Of a stretch of 5,004 nt of DNA, positions 1-4,946 are shown in pieces. Below the pieces are notes generated by a model, which saw nothing but the letters and a program-made list of their open reading frames with translations, searched no databases and had not been told where the DNA came from. The DNA is from an uncultured Collinsella sp. (GTDB lineage: Bacteria; Actinomycetota; Coriobacteriia; Coriobacteriales; Coriobacteriaceae). A program made the translations under genes and the position numbers. The stretch lies in NCBI GenBank assembly GCA_900549355.1, contig UROA01000132.1, positions 1 to 5,004 on the forward strand, given 5' to 3'. Numbering within the stretch: the first letter of the stretch is position 1; each line of letters starts with the position of its first letter.

Positions 1-36
1 GATTCTAGGCGATGGCCCTCCCTTGCTTCTTACACC

Positions 37-284
37 ACGACTCTGCGCGCTACCCCGCTGAGCCCGCCATCAGGAAAATGAATCCCATTCCGAGCTTAGA
101 TTCCGGGACGCGCTTTCCGCTTGAGCTGCCATTGGGAAAGCATGTCCCACTCTACGGCTCGATTCCGGGTCGCAGTTTCCGCTTGATGTACCATCCGGAA
201 ACTACGTCCCAGTCTGAGCGCGGATTCCGGGATGGACTTTCCGCCTGGGCCGCCATTGGGAAAGCGCGTCCCACTCTGCGTCAC
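37..284. repeat. Tandem array of ~62-bp hairpin-forming repeats
   Basis: Three clear units begin with GATTCCGGG at 99, 161 and 223, an exact 62-bp period, and a decayed unit fits at 37-98. Each clear unit holds a 44-nt imperfect hairpin (105-148, 167-210, 229-272). The left arm resembles GGGACGCGCTTTCC, the right arm GGAAAGCATGTCCC, and the 16-nt loop usually contains CCAT. Arms match at 11-12 of 14 positions, and 18-nt spacers separate the hairpins. In units 3 and 4 some changes in one arm are not compensated in the other. Short open frames cross the array on both strands, but they have no ribosome binding site and their protein sequence only mirrors the repeat, so no gene is called in 1-340. 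A small 5-bp hairpin (GGCGT/ACGCC, 288-304) follows the array. The role is unknown; it could be a dispersed intergenic repeat family. Confidence 0.8.
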
Positions 285-317
285 TGAGGCGTTTTCTTTA
301 CGCCCGCGCCCTGCACA

Positions 318-334
318 GAGTTCGATTCTCCGCG
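318..334 (+). repeat. Inverted 17-bp copy of the tmRNA T-arm
   Basis: GAGTTCGATTCTCCGCG at 318-334 is the exact reverse complement of 401-417, which is the T-arm and the start of the 3' acceptor strand of the minus-strand tmRNA. Identity stops at 317 and 335. The loop TTCGATT is not self-complementary, so this is a genuine inverted copy and not a by-product of the stem being palindromic. The copy lies just beyond the tmRNA terminator. Integration at the 3' end of ssrA normally leaves a direct repeat, so the orientation is unexpected. No complete tRNA or tmRNA could be folded around it on the plus strand. Confidence 0.7.
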
Positions 335-341
335 GTACGGA

Positions 342-383
342 CAAGAAATAAAAAGGCAGGTAGATATAAGTATCTACCTGCCT
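342..383 (-). terminator. Intrinsic terminator of ssrA
   Basis: Read on the minus strand, a perfect 13-bp stem (arms 371-383 and 354-366) with a 4-nt loop at 367-370 begins 9 nt past the tmRNA CCA end. It is followed directly by TTTTATTTCTTG. The perfect stem plus the U-rich run is a classic Rho-independent terminator. On the plus strand the stem is followed by GTTACTT, so it probably works mainly in the tmRNA direction. Confidence 0.92.
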
Positions 384-391
384 GTTACTTA

Positions 392-755
392 TGGTGGAGG
401 CGCGGAGAATCGAACTCCGGTCCACGAAAGCCCCCTGATTGGCATCTCCAAGCTCAGTCGCTGATTTTGTCTCGGACGCTTTGCGCGCAGCGACACGCTC
501 GCGGCGTCCTAACCGGTTCGGTCTTAGCCTGCGCCATACCGATTACGTGCGCAGGAGCATTCCCCTAAAATGACGTCGCGCCGGTGTCGGGGAAATCACC
601 GGGTTGACGCGCCGCTATAAACTAAGCAGCGAGAGCCATAGGCTCAAAAGAAGAGTTGTTGTCAATTCAATTTGACGGTACCCCTGTTTAACGAGGCGAG
701 GAGACCTCGGCTTGCTTCCTCTCTCAGAGCTATCGTGTCGAAACCAGTCGCCCCC
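392..755 (-). ncRNA. ssrA: Transfer-messenger RNA (tmRNA)
   Basis: This RNA, with SmpB, rescues ribosomes stalled on broken mRNAs: it acts first as an alanyl-tRNA and then as a short mRNA encoding a degradation tag. The 5' end, GGGGGCGACTGGTTTCGAC (from 755), is typical of the family. The 3' end carries a T-arm with loop TTCGATT and ends CGCCTCCACCA at 392. The acceptor ends GGGGGCG and CGCCTCC pair over 7 bp with one G-U, which fixes both ends, and the 3' CCA is encoded. The length of 364 nt is usual for a one-piece bacterial tmRNA. A CGAGG/CCTCG hairpin lies before the tag in the position of pseudoknot 1, and CCGGTG/CACCGG and CTGCGC/GCGCAG stems follow the tag where pseudoknots 2-4 lie. 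No confident promoter was found upstream. An intrinsic terminator follows. Confidence 0.96.
622..663 (-). other. tmRNA proteolysis-tag reading frame
   Basis: Inside ssrA, the frame GAC AAC AAC TCT TCT TTT GAG CCT ATG GCT CTC GCT GCT TAG encodes DNNSSFEPMALAA and then a stop. The C-terminal ALAA is the standard ClpXP-type degron end of tmRNA tags. The resume codon is probably GAC (Asp, 661-663). An in-frame TGA two codons earlier limits any longer reading, although a start one codon earlier at ATT cannot be excluded. The tag ends are secure; the exact resume codon is inferred. Confidence 0.85.
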
Positions 756-992
756 GAATGTCGGGAAAGTCTGGATGGCATTGGGCTCGAGCACCCAACA
801 CCCGTCGACTTTTCAAGGAACATACGGGGCGAGCCCCGCTTGTGGAGTGTTATCTTACCACGTTCTGAAAGCGGACAGCTGTTCTATGCACGAGCTGTGA
901 AGACCCCAATGTGCGCTGCACTTCGCACTTTTGCTACCGATCGCGTCACGTATATTTTCGCCAAGCACAATTGACCCGTCGAAAGGACCGTT
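756..992. other. Intergenic region between ssrA and the 144-residue gene
   Basis: No gene is supported in this divergent gap. It must contain the start of ssrA (minus strand) and probably the promoter of the plus-strand gene, but neither is clear. TATATT at 951-956 is a possible -10 for the plus-strand gene; the nearest -35-like hexamer, TTGCTA (931-936), is only 14 bp away, which is too short. Two small hairpins are visible: TTGGG/CCCAA at 781-798 and CGGGGC/GCCCCG around 825-838. They may form part of the 5' leader of precursor tmRNA that RNase P removes. Confidence 0.5.
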
Positions 993-1427
993 ATGGATAC
1001 CAAGCAGCAACTCGTCAATGCCCTCGCAGGCCTGGGCTCAACCATTACCGAAGCTATGGATGTCATCGAAGGCTTTGTCCCCTGCGGACATCCCGCCCTC
1101 ACGGTATCGAACGCACTCGTCGCGCTGGACGCTGACGATGATGTTGCTCTCGCCCAGCAGCTTGAGACCGTCGAGGGCTTTATCGACCACGTGAGTGAGA
1201 ACCGCGGCGTGTCCGCCTACCACGGCATCGAGGTCGAGCTCGCGGGTCCCAAAGGCGACTTGCTCGCAGCAATCCGCGAGGTAGGCGCCCTTATGCAGAC
1301 CGCAGGCGTCAAGAACACCCAGGTCAACGAGTGGGTCTACCGCAGCCTGGCGGCACTCGACAGCTCCGACGAAAAGGCAGCCGAGCAGCTCGCAGAAAGT
1401 CCCGCCATTAAGGCCGAGCTTTTGTAA
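993..1427 (+). CDS. Hypothetical helical protein with internal duplication
   Basis: I do not recognise this 144-residue protein. The ATG start is well supported by AAAGGA at 982-987, 5 nt upstream, and an inverted repeat follows the TAA stop. It is acidic, has no signal peptide or membrane segment, and looks mostly alpha-helical. There is a single cysteine (C31) in a PCGHP stretch (residues 30-34). Two segments resemble each other: residues 38-57, with NALVALDADDDVALAQQL, and residues 115-133, with RSLAALDSSDEKAAEQL. Both share the pattern L-x-ALD-x-x-D followed by A-x-QL, which suggests an ancient duplication of a helix pair. The gene stands alone, between ssrA and a convergent toxin-antitoxin pair. 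The overlapping minus-strand open frame (1038-1523) runs into the toxin gene and has no such signals. The coding call is strong; the function is unknown. Confidence 0.82.
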   Translation: MDTKQQLVNALAGLGSTITEAMDVIEGFVPCGHPALTVSNALVALDADDDVALAQQLETVEGFIDHVSENRGVSAYHGIEVELAGPKGDLLAAIREVGALMQTAGVKNTQVNEWVYRSLAALDSSDEKAAEQLAESPAIKAELL

Positions 1428-1436
1428 ATAGCAAAC

Positions 1437-1473
1437 GCGGGCCCCTTGGCGCATCGTCGTCCAAGAGGCCCGC
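1437..1473. terminator. Shared hairpin between convergent genes
   Basis: Arms 1437-1449 (GCGGGCC, C, CTTGG) and 1461-1473 (CCAAG, A, GGCCCGC) pair over 12 bp around one C-A mismatch, with an 11-nt loop. The hairpin starts 10 nt after the stop of the 144-residue gene and lies 13 nt beyond the stop of the PIN toxin on the other strand. U-tracts are poor: AAACCGTTCG follows on plus and GTTTGCTATTT on minus. It is probably a bidirectional terminator, better in the minus direction. Confidence 0.65.
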
Positions 1474-1485
1474 AAACCGTTCGCG

Positions 1486-2001
1486 TCAACCGATAGCCGC
1501 GCCGCCGCGTTCGGCCAAAGCAAGAATCGGCATCATTTGACGAGGTGTCTTTGCTGCAAGATCGGCATGTTCGAGCAGTTTGCGATCGTTGGTCACCAAG
1601 TAATCGACCTGCGCGCGCTTGCACGCGGCGAGTACCAAGTTGTCCTCGTAATCGCGATGGAGCGCTAAGTATTTGTCGGCCAGCCAAAGGTCCGACGCAT
1701 CTGCACCCACGGCCGTGGCGTTTTCGGTCATGTTCCGAACAAACGCCAGCGCCGCATCGCCAATTGCACGGGCAGATGCCTCGTCGAGCGCTCCCCCGCT
1801 GGCAAGAACGCTACGCTTCAGCTCGTGTTGGACAACGTATAGCACGTCCTTGGCGATATGCACCGGAAAGAACAGCAACGCCCCCGTCTCCGTCGCCTGC
1901 CCAATAAACGCACGCGCGGCAAGCGACTCGGCATGGTCGACGCAAAACGAATCGACCCATACGTTGGCTTCCACCATAATCTTGAGAGGCGCCCCACTCA
2001 C
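1486..2001 (-). CDS. PIN-domain toxin, probable ribonuclease (VapC-like)
   Basis: PIN domains are metal-dependent nucleases; as toxins they cut RNA and stop growth until bound by the partner antitoxin. The 171-residue product opens with LKIMVEANVWVDSF (6-19), the first strand of the fold. It carries a probable acidic site D52 in HIAKDVLYVV, D120 in DYEDNLVLAAC (117-127), and D139 in YLVTND (134-139). The first catalytic acid, usually Asp in a DTN or DAN motif, is Glu here (E11 in VEANV). That could still bind metal but is unusual. The start is GTG, overlapping the antitoxin stop as GTGA, with AGGGG 8 nt upstream, so translation is probably coupled to the antitoxin. An ATG at codon 9 would cut into the first strand and is less likely. 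The target RNA cannot be told from the sequence. Confidence 0.88.
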   Translation of the reverse strand: MSGAPLKIMVEANVWVDSFCVDHAESLAARAFIGQATETGALLFFPVHIAKDVLYVVQHELKRSVLASGGALDEASARAIGDAALAFVRNMTENATAVGADASDLWLADKYLALHRDYEDNLVLAACKRAQVDYLVTNDRKLLEHADLAAKTPRQMMPILALAERGGAAIG

Positions 2002-2351
2002 TGGATCATCCCCTTTTGGCGATAATGCTCATCCATGGCGTCGGAATAGATTACGTCCCAATCGCGATCGTCGGATACGGGCGACGTAGCGATGCCCAAA
2101 TCTGCATAAAGCCGGTCTGCCGCTGCCCACGACGCGGCGAACGGAGTATCGTGCGCGACGGTCTGTTGCCGGCCATCAACGGCAGACAGCACTTCTTCAC
2201 ACTGCCCGCCACCCTGTGCGACTTTGGCCACGACCTTTTTGATGAGCTCGGGCAGTGACCTGCCCGAAAGCTGCAGTGCTTCCTCGGCGCGCTCTTTAAC
2301 CGAGCGATCTACGCGAACATTCACCTGTGCCATGCTGCCAACGGTAGCCAT
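1998..2351 (-). CDS. RelB/DinJ-like ribbon-helix-helix antitoxin
   Basis: This 117-residue protein is the likely antitoxin for the PIN protein encoded directly downstream; the genes overlap by 4 nt. Residues 8-14 (AQVNVRV) form the DNA-binding strand, followed by a helix (15-28) and a second helix (32-45, SLPELIKKVVAKVA), the arrangement of RelB/DinJ ribbon-helix-helix proteins. The rest (46-117), including PFAASWAAADRLYADLGI, is a long tail that probably wraps the toxin. The ATG at 2349-2351 was chosen because AAGGTGAGG lies 5 nt upstream. A longer frame back to 2396 would begin inside the -10 element, and the ATG at codon 7 has no ribosome binding site. RelB-type antitoxins more often pair with RelE/YafQ toxins, so the PIN partner makes this a mixed module. 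Toxin neutralisation and autorepression are inferred from family and context. Confidence 0.87.
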   Translation of the reverse strand: MATVGSMAQVNVRVDRSVKERAEEALQLSGRSLPELIKKVVAKVAQGGGQCEEVLSAVDGRQQTVAHDTPFAASWAAADRLYADLGIATSPVSDDRDWDVIYSDAMDEHYRQKGMIQ

Positions 2352-2372
2352 CTCAACCTCACCTTCAGCGTT

Positions 2373-2389
2373 TGCTAGCCGTGCTAGCA
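2373..2389. promoter_or_regulatory. Probable antitoxin operator
   Basis: TGCTAGC (2373-2379) and GCTAGCA (2383-2389) form a perfect 7-bp inverted repeat with a 3-bp spacer. It starts 3 bp after the -10 and covers the expected transcription start, in the usual place for ribbon-helix-helix autorepression. Binding by the antitoxin, or by the antitoxin-toxin complex, is inferred. Confidence 0.72.
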
Positions 2390-2391
2390 TG

Positions 2392-2420
2392 AGCATATAT
2401 CTGAGCTAACATCTCGTCAA
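2392..2420 (-). promoter_or_regulatory. Promoter of the toxin-antitoxin operon
   Basis: On the minus strand, -35 TTGACG (2415-2420) and -10 TATGCT (2392-2397) are separated by exactly 17 bp. The transcription start should fall near 2385, leaving a leader of about 34 nt before the antitoxin ATG. The -35 directly abuts the U-tract of the upstream ATPase terminator, so the two units are packed without spare sequence but appear to be transcribed separately. Confidence 0.8.
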
Positions 2421-2471
2421 ACAAAAGAAGGCCTGCACCCTGGCGGCTGCGGTGCCGCCCGAATGCAGGCC
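2419..2471 (-). terminator. Intrinsic terminator of the ATPase operon
   Basis: Read on the minus strand, GGCCTGCA (2464-2471) pairs with TGCAGGCC (2430-2437), and an inner GGCGGC/GCCGCC stem extends the hairpin. TTCTTTTGTTT follows. It begins 19 nt past the ATPase stop codon. No T-run follows on the plus strand, so it acts in the minus direction. It insulates the toxin-antitoxin promoter directly behind it. Confidence 0.9.
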
Positions 2472-2490
2472 ATATACTCAATTGAAAGCG

Positions 2491-4566
2491 CTAACGCAGG
2501 TAAGCCTTCGCGTTGCTCAGGCTGTAGGCGATCGTTGAGCCGTTGTGCAGTAGTGACGACGTCTGCGGAGTGATCATGCCGGTAATACCCAATGCCAACA
2601 GCGCCGAGTTGGTGAGCATCACCTTGGAATACGAACTCGTCAGACGGTCGATAAGCCCCTGGCTCATGCGGCGCAGGCGCACGATTGCGGCCAGATCCGT
2701 GTCGGTCAGGATGATATCGGCGACCTCCTTGGCGATATCGCTTCCACCGCCCATGGCCAGACCCACATCGGCCAGGCCCAGCGCCGGTGAGTCGTTGACG
2801 CCATCGCCCACCATGGCAACATGGCGCCCCTCACTCTTAATGCGCTCCACATACGCGTACTTGTCCTCGGGCAGCAGCTCGGCCTTAAACTCGTCGACAC
2901 CTGCCTCGCGAGCAATGCGCTCGGCCGTGCGTTCCGAGTCGCCCGTGAGCATGACCACGTGCTTAACGCCCAACGCGTGTAAGTCGGCGATGGCCTCGCG
3001 CACGCCGGGTTTGAGCGGGTCCTCGATACCGAGCACGCCAACGACCGTGCCGTCGACCGCCAGGTACAGCGGCGACAAGCCCTGCATCTGGGACTCGATG
3101 CGCTCCTTGATGTCGGACTCGAGCTGCGCGCCCTCATCCTCAAATACAAAGTGCGCGGAACCGATGATGGCGCGACGCCCCTCGATGGACGAAGCGATGC
3201 CGTGCGCCACAATATACTCGACAGCAGCGTGACGCTCGCGGTGCTCGAGCCCACGCTCGCGGGCGGCGTTGACCACAGCACGCGCCACCGGATGCGGAAA
3301 ATGCTCCTCCAAGCAAGCGGAAAGGCGCAGGACCTCATCCTCGCTCCAACCATCGGTCGTCAGCACGCAAGCTAGGCGCGGCTGGGCCTCGGTCAGCGTA
3401 CCGGTCTTGTCAAAGACAATGGTGTCGGCCTTGGCAAACGACTCAAAGTACTTCGCACCCTTGACCATGACGCCCATCTTGGCGGCATCGCTCATGGCGG
3501 TCATGACGGCGACGGAACCCGTGAGCTTGAGTGCGCACGAGTAGTCGACCATCAACGCCGCCGAGGTCTTGATGAGGCTGCGCGTGGTGAGCGCGACCAG
3601 ACCCGCAAGCAGGAAGTTCCACGGGACGATCTTGTTGGCGAGGTCTTCCATGTGCGACTGGCCCTCGGACTTGAGCGAGTCGGCCGTCTGCACGAGCGAG
3701 ACGATTGAGCGGAGCTTGGTCTGAGCCGTATTGGCGCGCACGCGCACCAAGATGCTGCCGTCTTCCACGACGGTACCGGCGAACACGTCGTCGCCCGCGC
3801 TGCGCTCGACGGCCAGCGGCTCGCCGGTCAGGGTCGCCTGGTTGACCATGGCGCTTCCCTGCTCGACCACGCCGTCGATGCAAATGGACATGCCAGTACG
3901 CACGGCTACCAAGTCGCCGGGCTCAAGCTCGGTGGCGGCAACGCTCACCTCGGTGTCGCCGACGACCTTCTGCGCCTTGTCGGGCACATCGAGCAGCGAG
4001 TTGATGAGCTCGTTTTCGCTCATGGCGCGGGTGTAGTCCTCGAGCAGCTCGCCCACGTTGAGTAGGAACATCGTCTGGCCCGCGGGGTCGACATCACGCT
4101 TGACGAACGAAATGCCGATGGCCGAAGCGTCGAGCACCGGAACGGTCAGGCGCGGCTGCGCCAGCTCATGAAGGGCAGCGCGCAAAAATGCCATGTAACC
4201 GGCCACGACAAACACCGCACGCAGAGGCGTCGGCAAAAACCAGCGGCGCGCGTAGTGGGCGCCGATAAGTGTGGCAAGATCCATGACGAGCTTGTGCTTG
4301 CGTGGCTCAAGCTGCATCACGTAACCCGTCTTTGCGTCGGCAATGGCCTGAGCGTCGAGCGCGTCCAGGGCATCGAGCACGGCCGCGCGACGCTGCTCGT
4401 CATATTCGAGCGCCATCTGGCCAATACGGCCATACACACGCACCTTGTGCACGCCGTCGATATCGCCGCTGAGCTTAAGAAGTGCATCGAGATCGCTCTC
4501 TGGCACAGGACCCGCCAATTGAAGACGGGTCCTGCCGGGGATCTCGCTAATAATCGAGAATCTCAT
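2491..4566 (-). CDS. Heavy-metal-type (P1B-like) P-type ATPase
   Basis: An ATP-driven metal cation pump of the inner membrane, 691 residues, complete and of normal length. Residues 1-75 form an HMA-like N-terminal domain (IPGRTRLQL, 9-17) without the metal-binding CxxC. About four weak membrane segments lie in 90-175. The actuator loop holds TGEP (247-250). Segments near 313-330 and 332-360 precede the phosphorylation site DKTGT, with D386. The nucleotide domain has the HP pair (H425-P426), and TGDSE (541-545) and GDGVND (587-592) complete the P domain. Two last segments (about 645-687) include LLHNGST (672-678). The channel segment reads SCALKL (343-348) in place of CPC or a related Pro motif, leaving only C344. 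Export is the usual direction for the family, but the ion cannot be named. It follows the DUF6110-like gene by 18 nt, with only a weak ribosome binding site, so coupled expression is likely. Confidence 0.95.
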   Translation of the reverse strand: MRFSIISEIPGRTRLQLAGPVPESDLDALLKLSGDIDGVHKVRVYGRIGQMALEYDEQRRAAVLDALDALDAQAIADAKTGYVMQLEPRKHKLVMDLATLIGAHYARRWFLPTPLRAVFVVAGYMAFLRAALHELAQPRLTVPVLDASAIGISFVKRDVDPAGQTMFLLNVGELLEDYTRAMSENELINSLLDVPDKAQKVVGDTEVSVAATELEPGDLVAVRTGMSICIDGVVEQGSAMVNQATLTGEPLAVERSAGDDVFAGTVVEDGSILVRVRANTAQTKLRSIVSLVQTADSLKSEGQSHMEDLANKIVPWNFLLAGLVALTTRSLIKTSAALMVDYSCALKLTGSVAVMTAMSDAAKMGVMVKGAKYFESFAKADTIVFDKTGTLTEAQPRLACVLTTDGWSEDEVLRLSACLEEHFPHPVARAVVNAARERGLEHRERHAAVEYIVAHGIASSIEGRRAIIGSAHFVFEDEGAQLESDIKERIESQMQGLSPLYLAVDGTVVGVLGIEDPLKPGVREAIADLHALGVKHVVMLTGDSERTAERIAREAGVDEFKAELLPEDKYAYVERIKSEGRHVAMVGDGVNDSPALGLADVGLAMGGGSDIAKEVADIILTDTDLAAIVRLRRMSQGLIDRLTSSYSKVMLTNSALLALGITGMITPQTSSLLHNGSTIAYSLSNAKAYLR

Positions 4567-4584
4567 AGTTTATGCCTGGGAGCG

Positions 4585-4830
4585 TTACTCGGCCGCCTCG
4601 TCAGCAGCGGCCTCGCTCTGGGTGATGTAGGCAGCCTCGGCAACCATGTCGTCGACATTGGCCTTGGCCTGCTCGACCATGTCCTGGTAGCCGTTCTTGA
4701 TGCGCATGCCGCACGCGATACCCTGCACGCAGGCATTCTTGACCGGAGCGCTGGTAAGCAGCTTGATGCCGGCCGTGCCAAGCAGAAAACCGCCACCGAC
4801 AAGCAGGGTATTGAACGTCGACTTCTTCAT
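4585..4830 (-). CDS. Small DUF6110-like protein, partner of the ATPase
   Basis: An 81-residue protein matching, from memory, the DUF6110 family, whose small members often sit beside heavy-metal P-type ATPases; their function is unknown. MKKSTF is followed by a glycine-rich hydrophobic segment (8-25, LLVGGGFLLGTAGIKLL), probably a membrane anchor, then a helical region and an acidic Ala/Glu-rich tail (about 50-81). Two cysteines, C34 and C40, lie after the anchor and could bind metal, which is speculation. The ATG was chosen because GGGAG (4838-4842) lies 7 nt upstream; the longer frame back to 4890 runs through the leader hairpins and lacks a site. It is first in the operon with the ATPase. 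A role as chaperone, regulator or subunit of the pump is inferred from linkage only. Confidence 0.85.
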   Translation of the reverse strand: MKKSTFNTLLVGGGFLLGTAGIKLLTSAPVKNACVQGIACGMRIKNGYQDMVEQAKANVDDMVAEAAYITQSEAAADEAAE

Positions 4831-4845
4831 GTTGCTTCTCCCTTT

Positions 4846-4898
4846 TGCCGCATTGGACGCGGCACGGTGCCTCAGCACCCGAGTAAACAAGTTTGCTC
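4846..4898 (-). other. Structured 5' leader of the DUF6110/ATPase operon
   Basis: About 80 nt separate the predicted transcription start (near 4911) from the first ATG. Three short inverted repeats lie in it: 4881-4898 (GAG/CTC plus AAAC/GTTT), 4866-4879 (GGTGC/GCACC, 4-nt loop) and 4846-4864 (TGCCGC/GCGGCA, 7-nt loop). The last ends 3 nt before the ribosome binding site. It does not match any riboswitch I know, including the manganese and nickel/cobalt types. It may be only mRNA-stabilising structure. Confidence 0.4.
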
Positions 4899-4914
4899 GA
4901 GCACACTTTTGGAA

Positions 4915-4938
4915 AATAGTTTAGTTTATCTAACTATT
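4915..4938. promoter_or_regulatory. Candidate metalloregulator operator
   Basis: AATAGTT (4915-4921) and AACTATT (4932-4938) form a 7-bp inverted repeat with a 10-bp centre that itself includes TTTAG. The site overlaps the -10 and most of the spacer of the promoter. On the minus strand the core reads TTAG, ATAAA, CTAA, which recalls the TTAG-type half-sites of DtxR/IdeR-family iron or manganese repressors. The match is loose, so the regulator is a guess; the palindrome itself is plain. Confidence 0.5.
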
Positions 4939-4946
4939 AAGGTCAA
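4918..4946 (-). promoter_or_regulatory. Promoter of the DUF6110/ATPase operon
   Basis: On the minus strand, -35 TTGACC (4941-4946) and -10 TAAACT (4918-4923) are spaced by exactly 17 bp in an AT-rich stretch within otherwise GC-rich DNA. The start should fall near 4911. No other promoter is evident before the ATPase gene, so both genes probably share this one. Confidence 0.75.

Noticed and set aside
37..284. CRISPR array
   Set aside because: The whole 62-bp unit is similar between copies, so there are no unique spacers, and no cas gene is nearby.
318..417. Genomic-island attachment pair at ssrA
   Set aside because: The two copies are inverted and only 66 bp apart, and no integrase gene is present; an attachment pair would be in direct orientation.
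96..425. 109-residue minus-strand open frame, and the 91-residue plus-strand frame at 12-287
   Set aside because: They follow the tandem repeats and the tmRNA 3' end, lack a ribosome binding site, and their protein repeats merely reflect the DNA repeats.
672..974. 100-residue plus-strand open frame
   Set aside because: It begins inside the tmRNA gene, antisense to it, and has no initiation signal.
1038..1523. 161-residue minus-strand open frame
   Set aside because: It overlaps the well-supported plus-strand gene at 993-1427, crosses the intergenic hairpin and starts within the toxin gene.
4585..4890. Longer start for the DUF6110-like protein
   Set aside because: The extra 20 residues come from the hairpin leader, and the good ribosome binding site lies before the ATG at 4828-4830.
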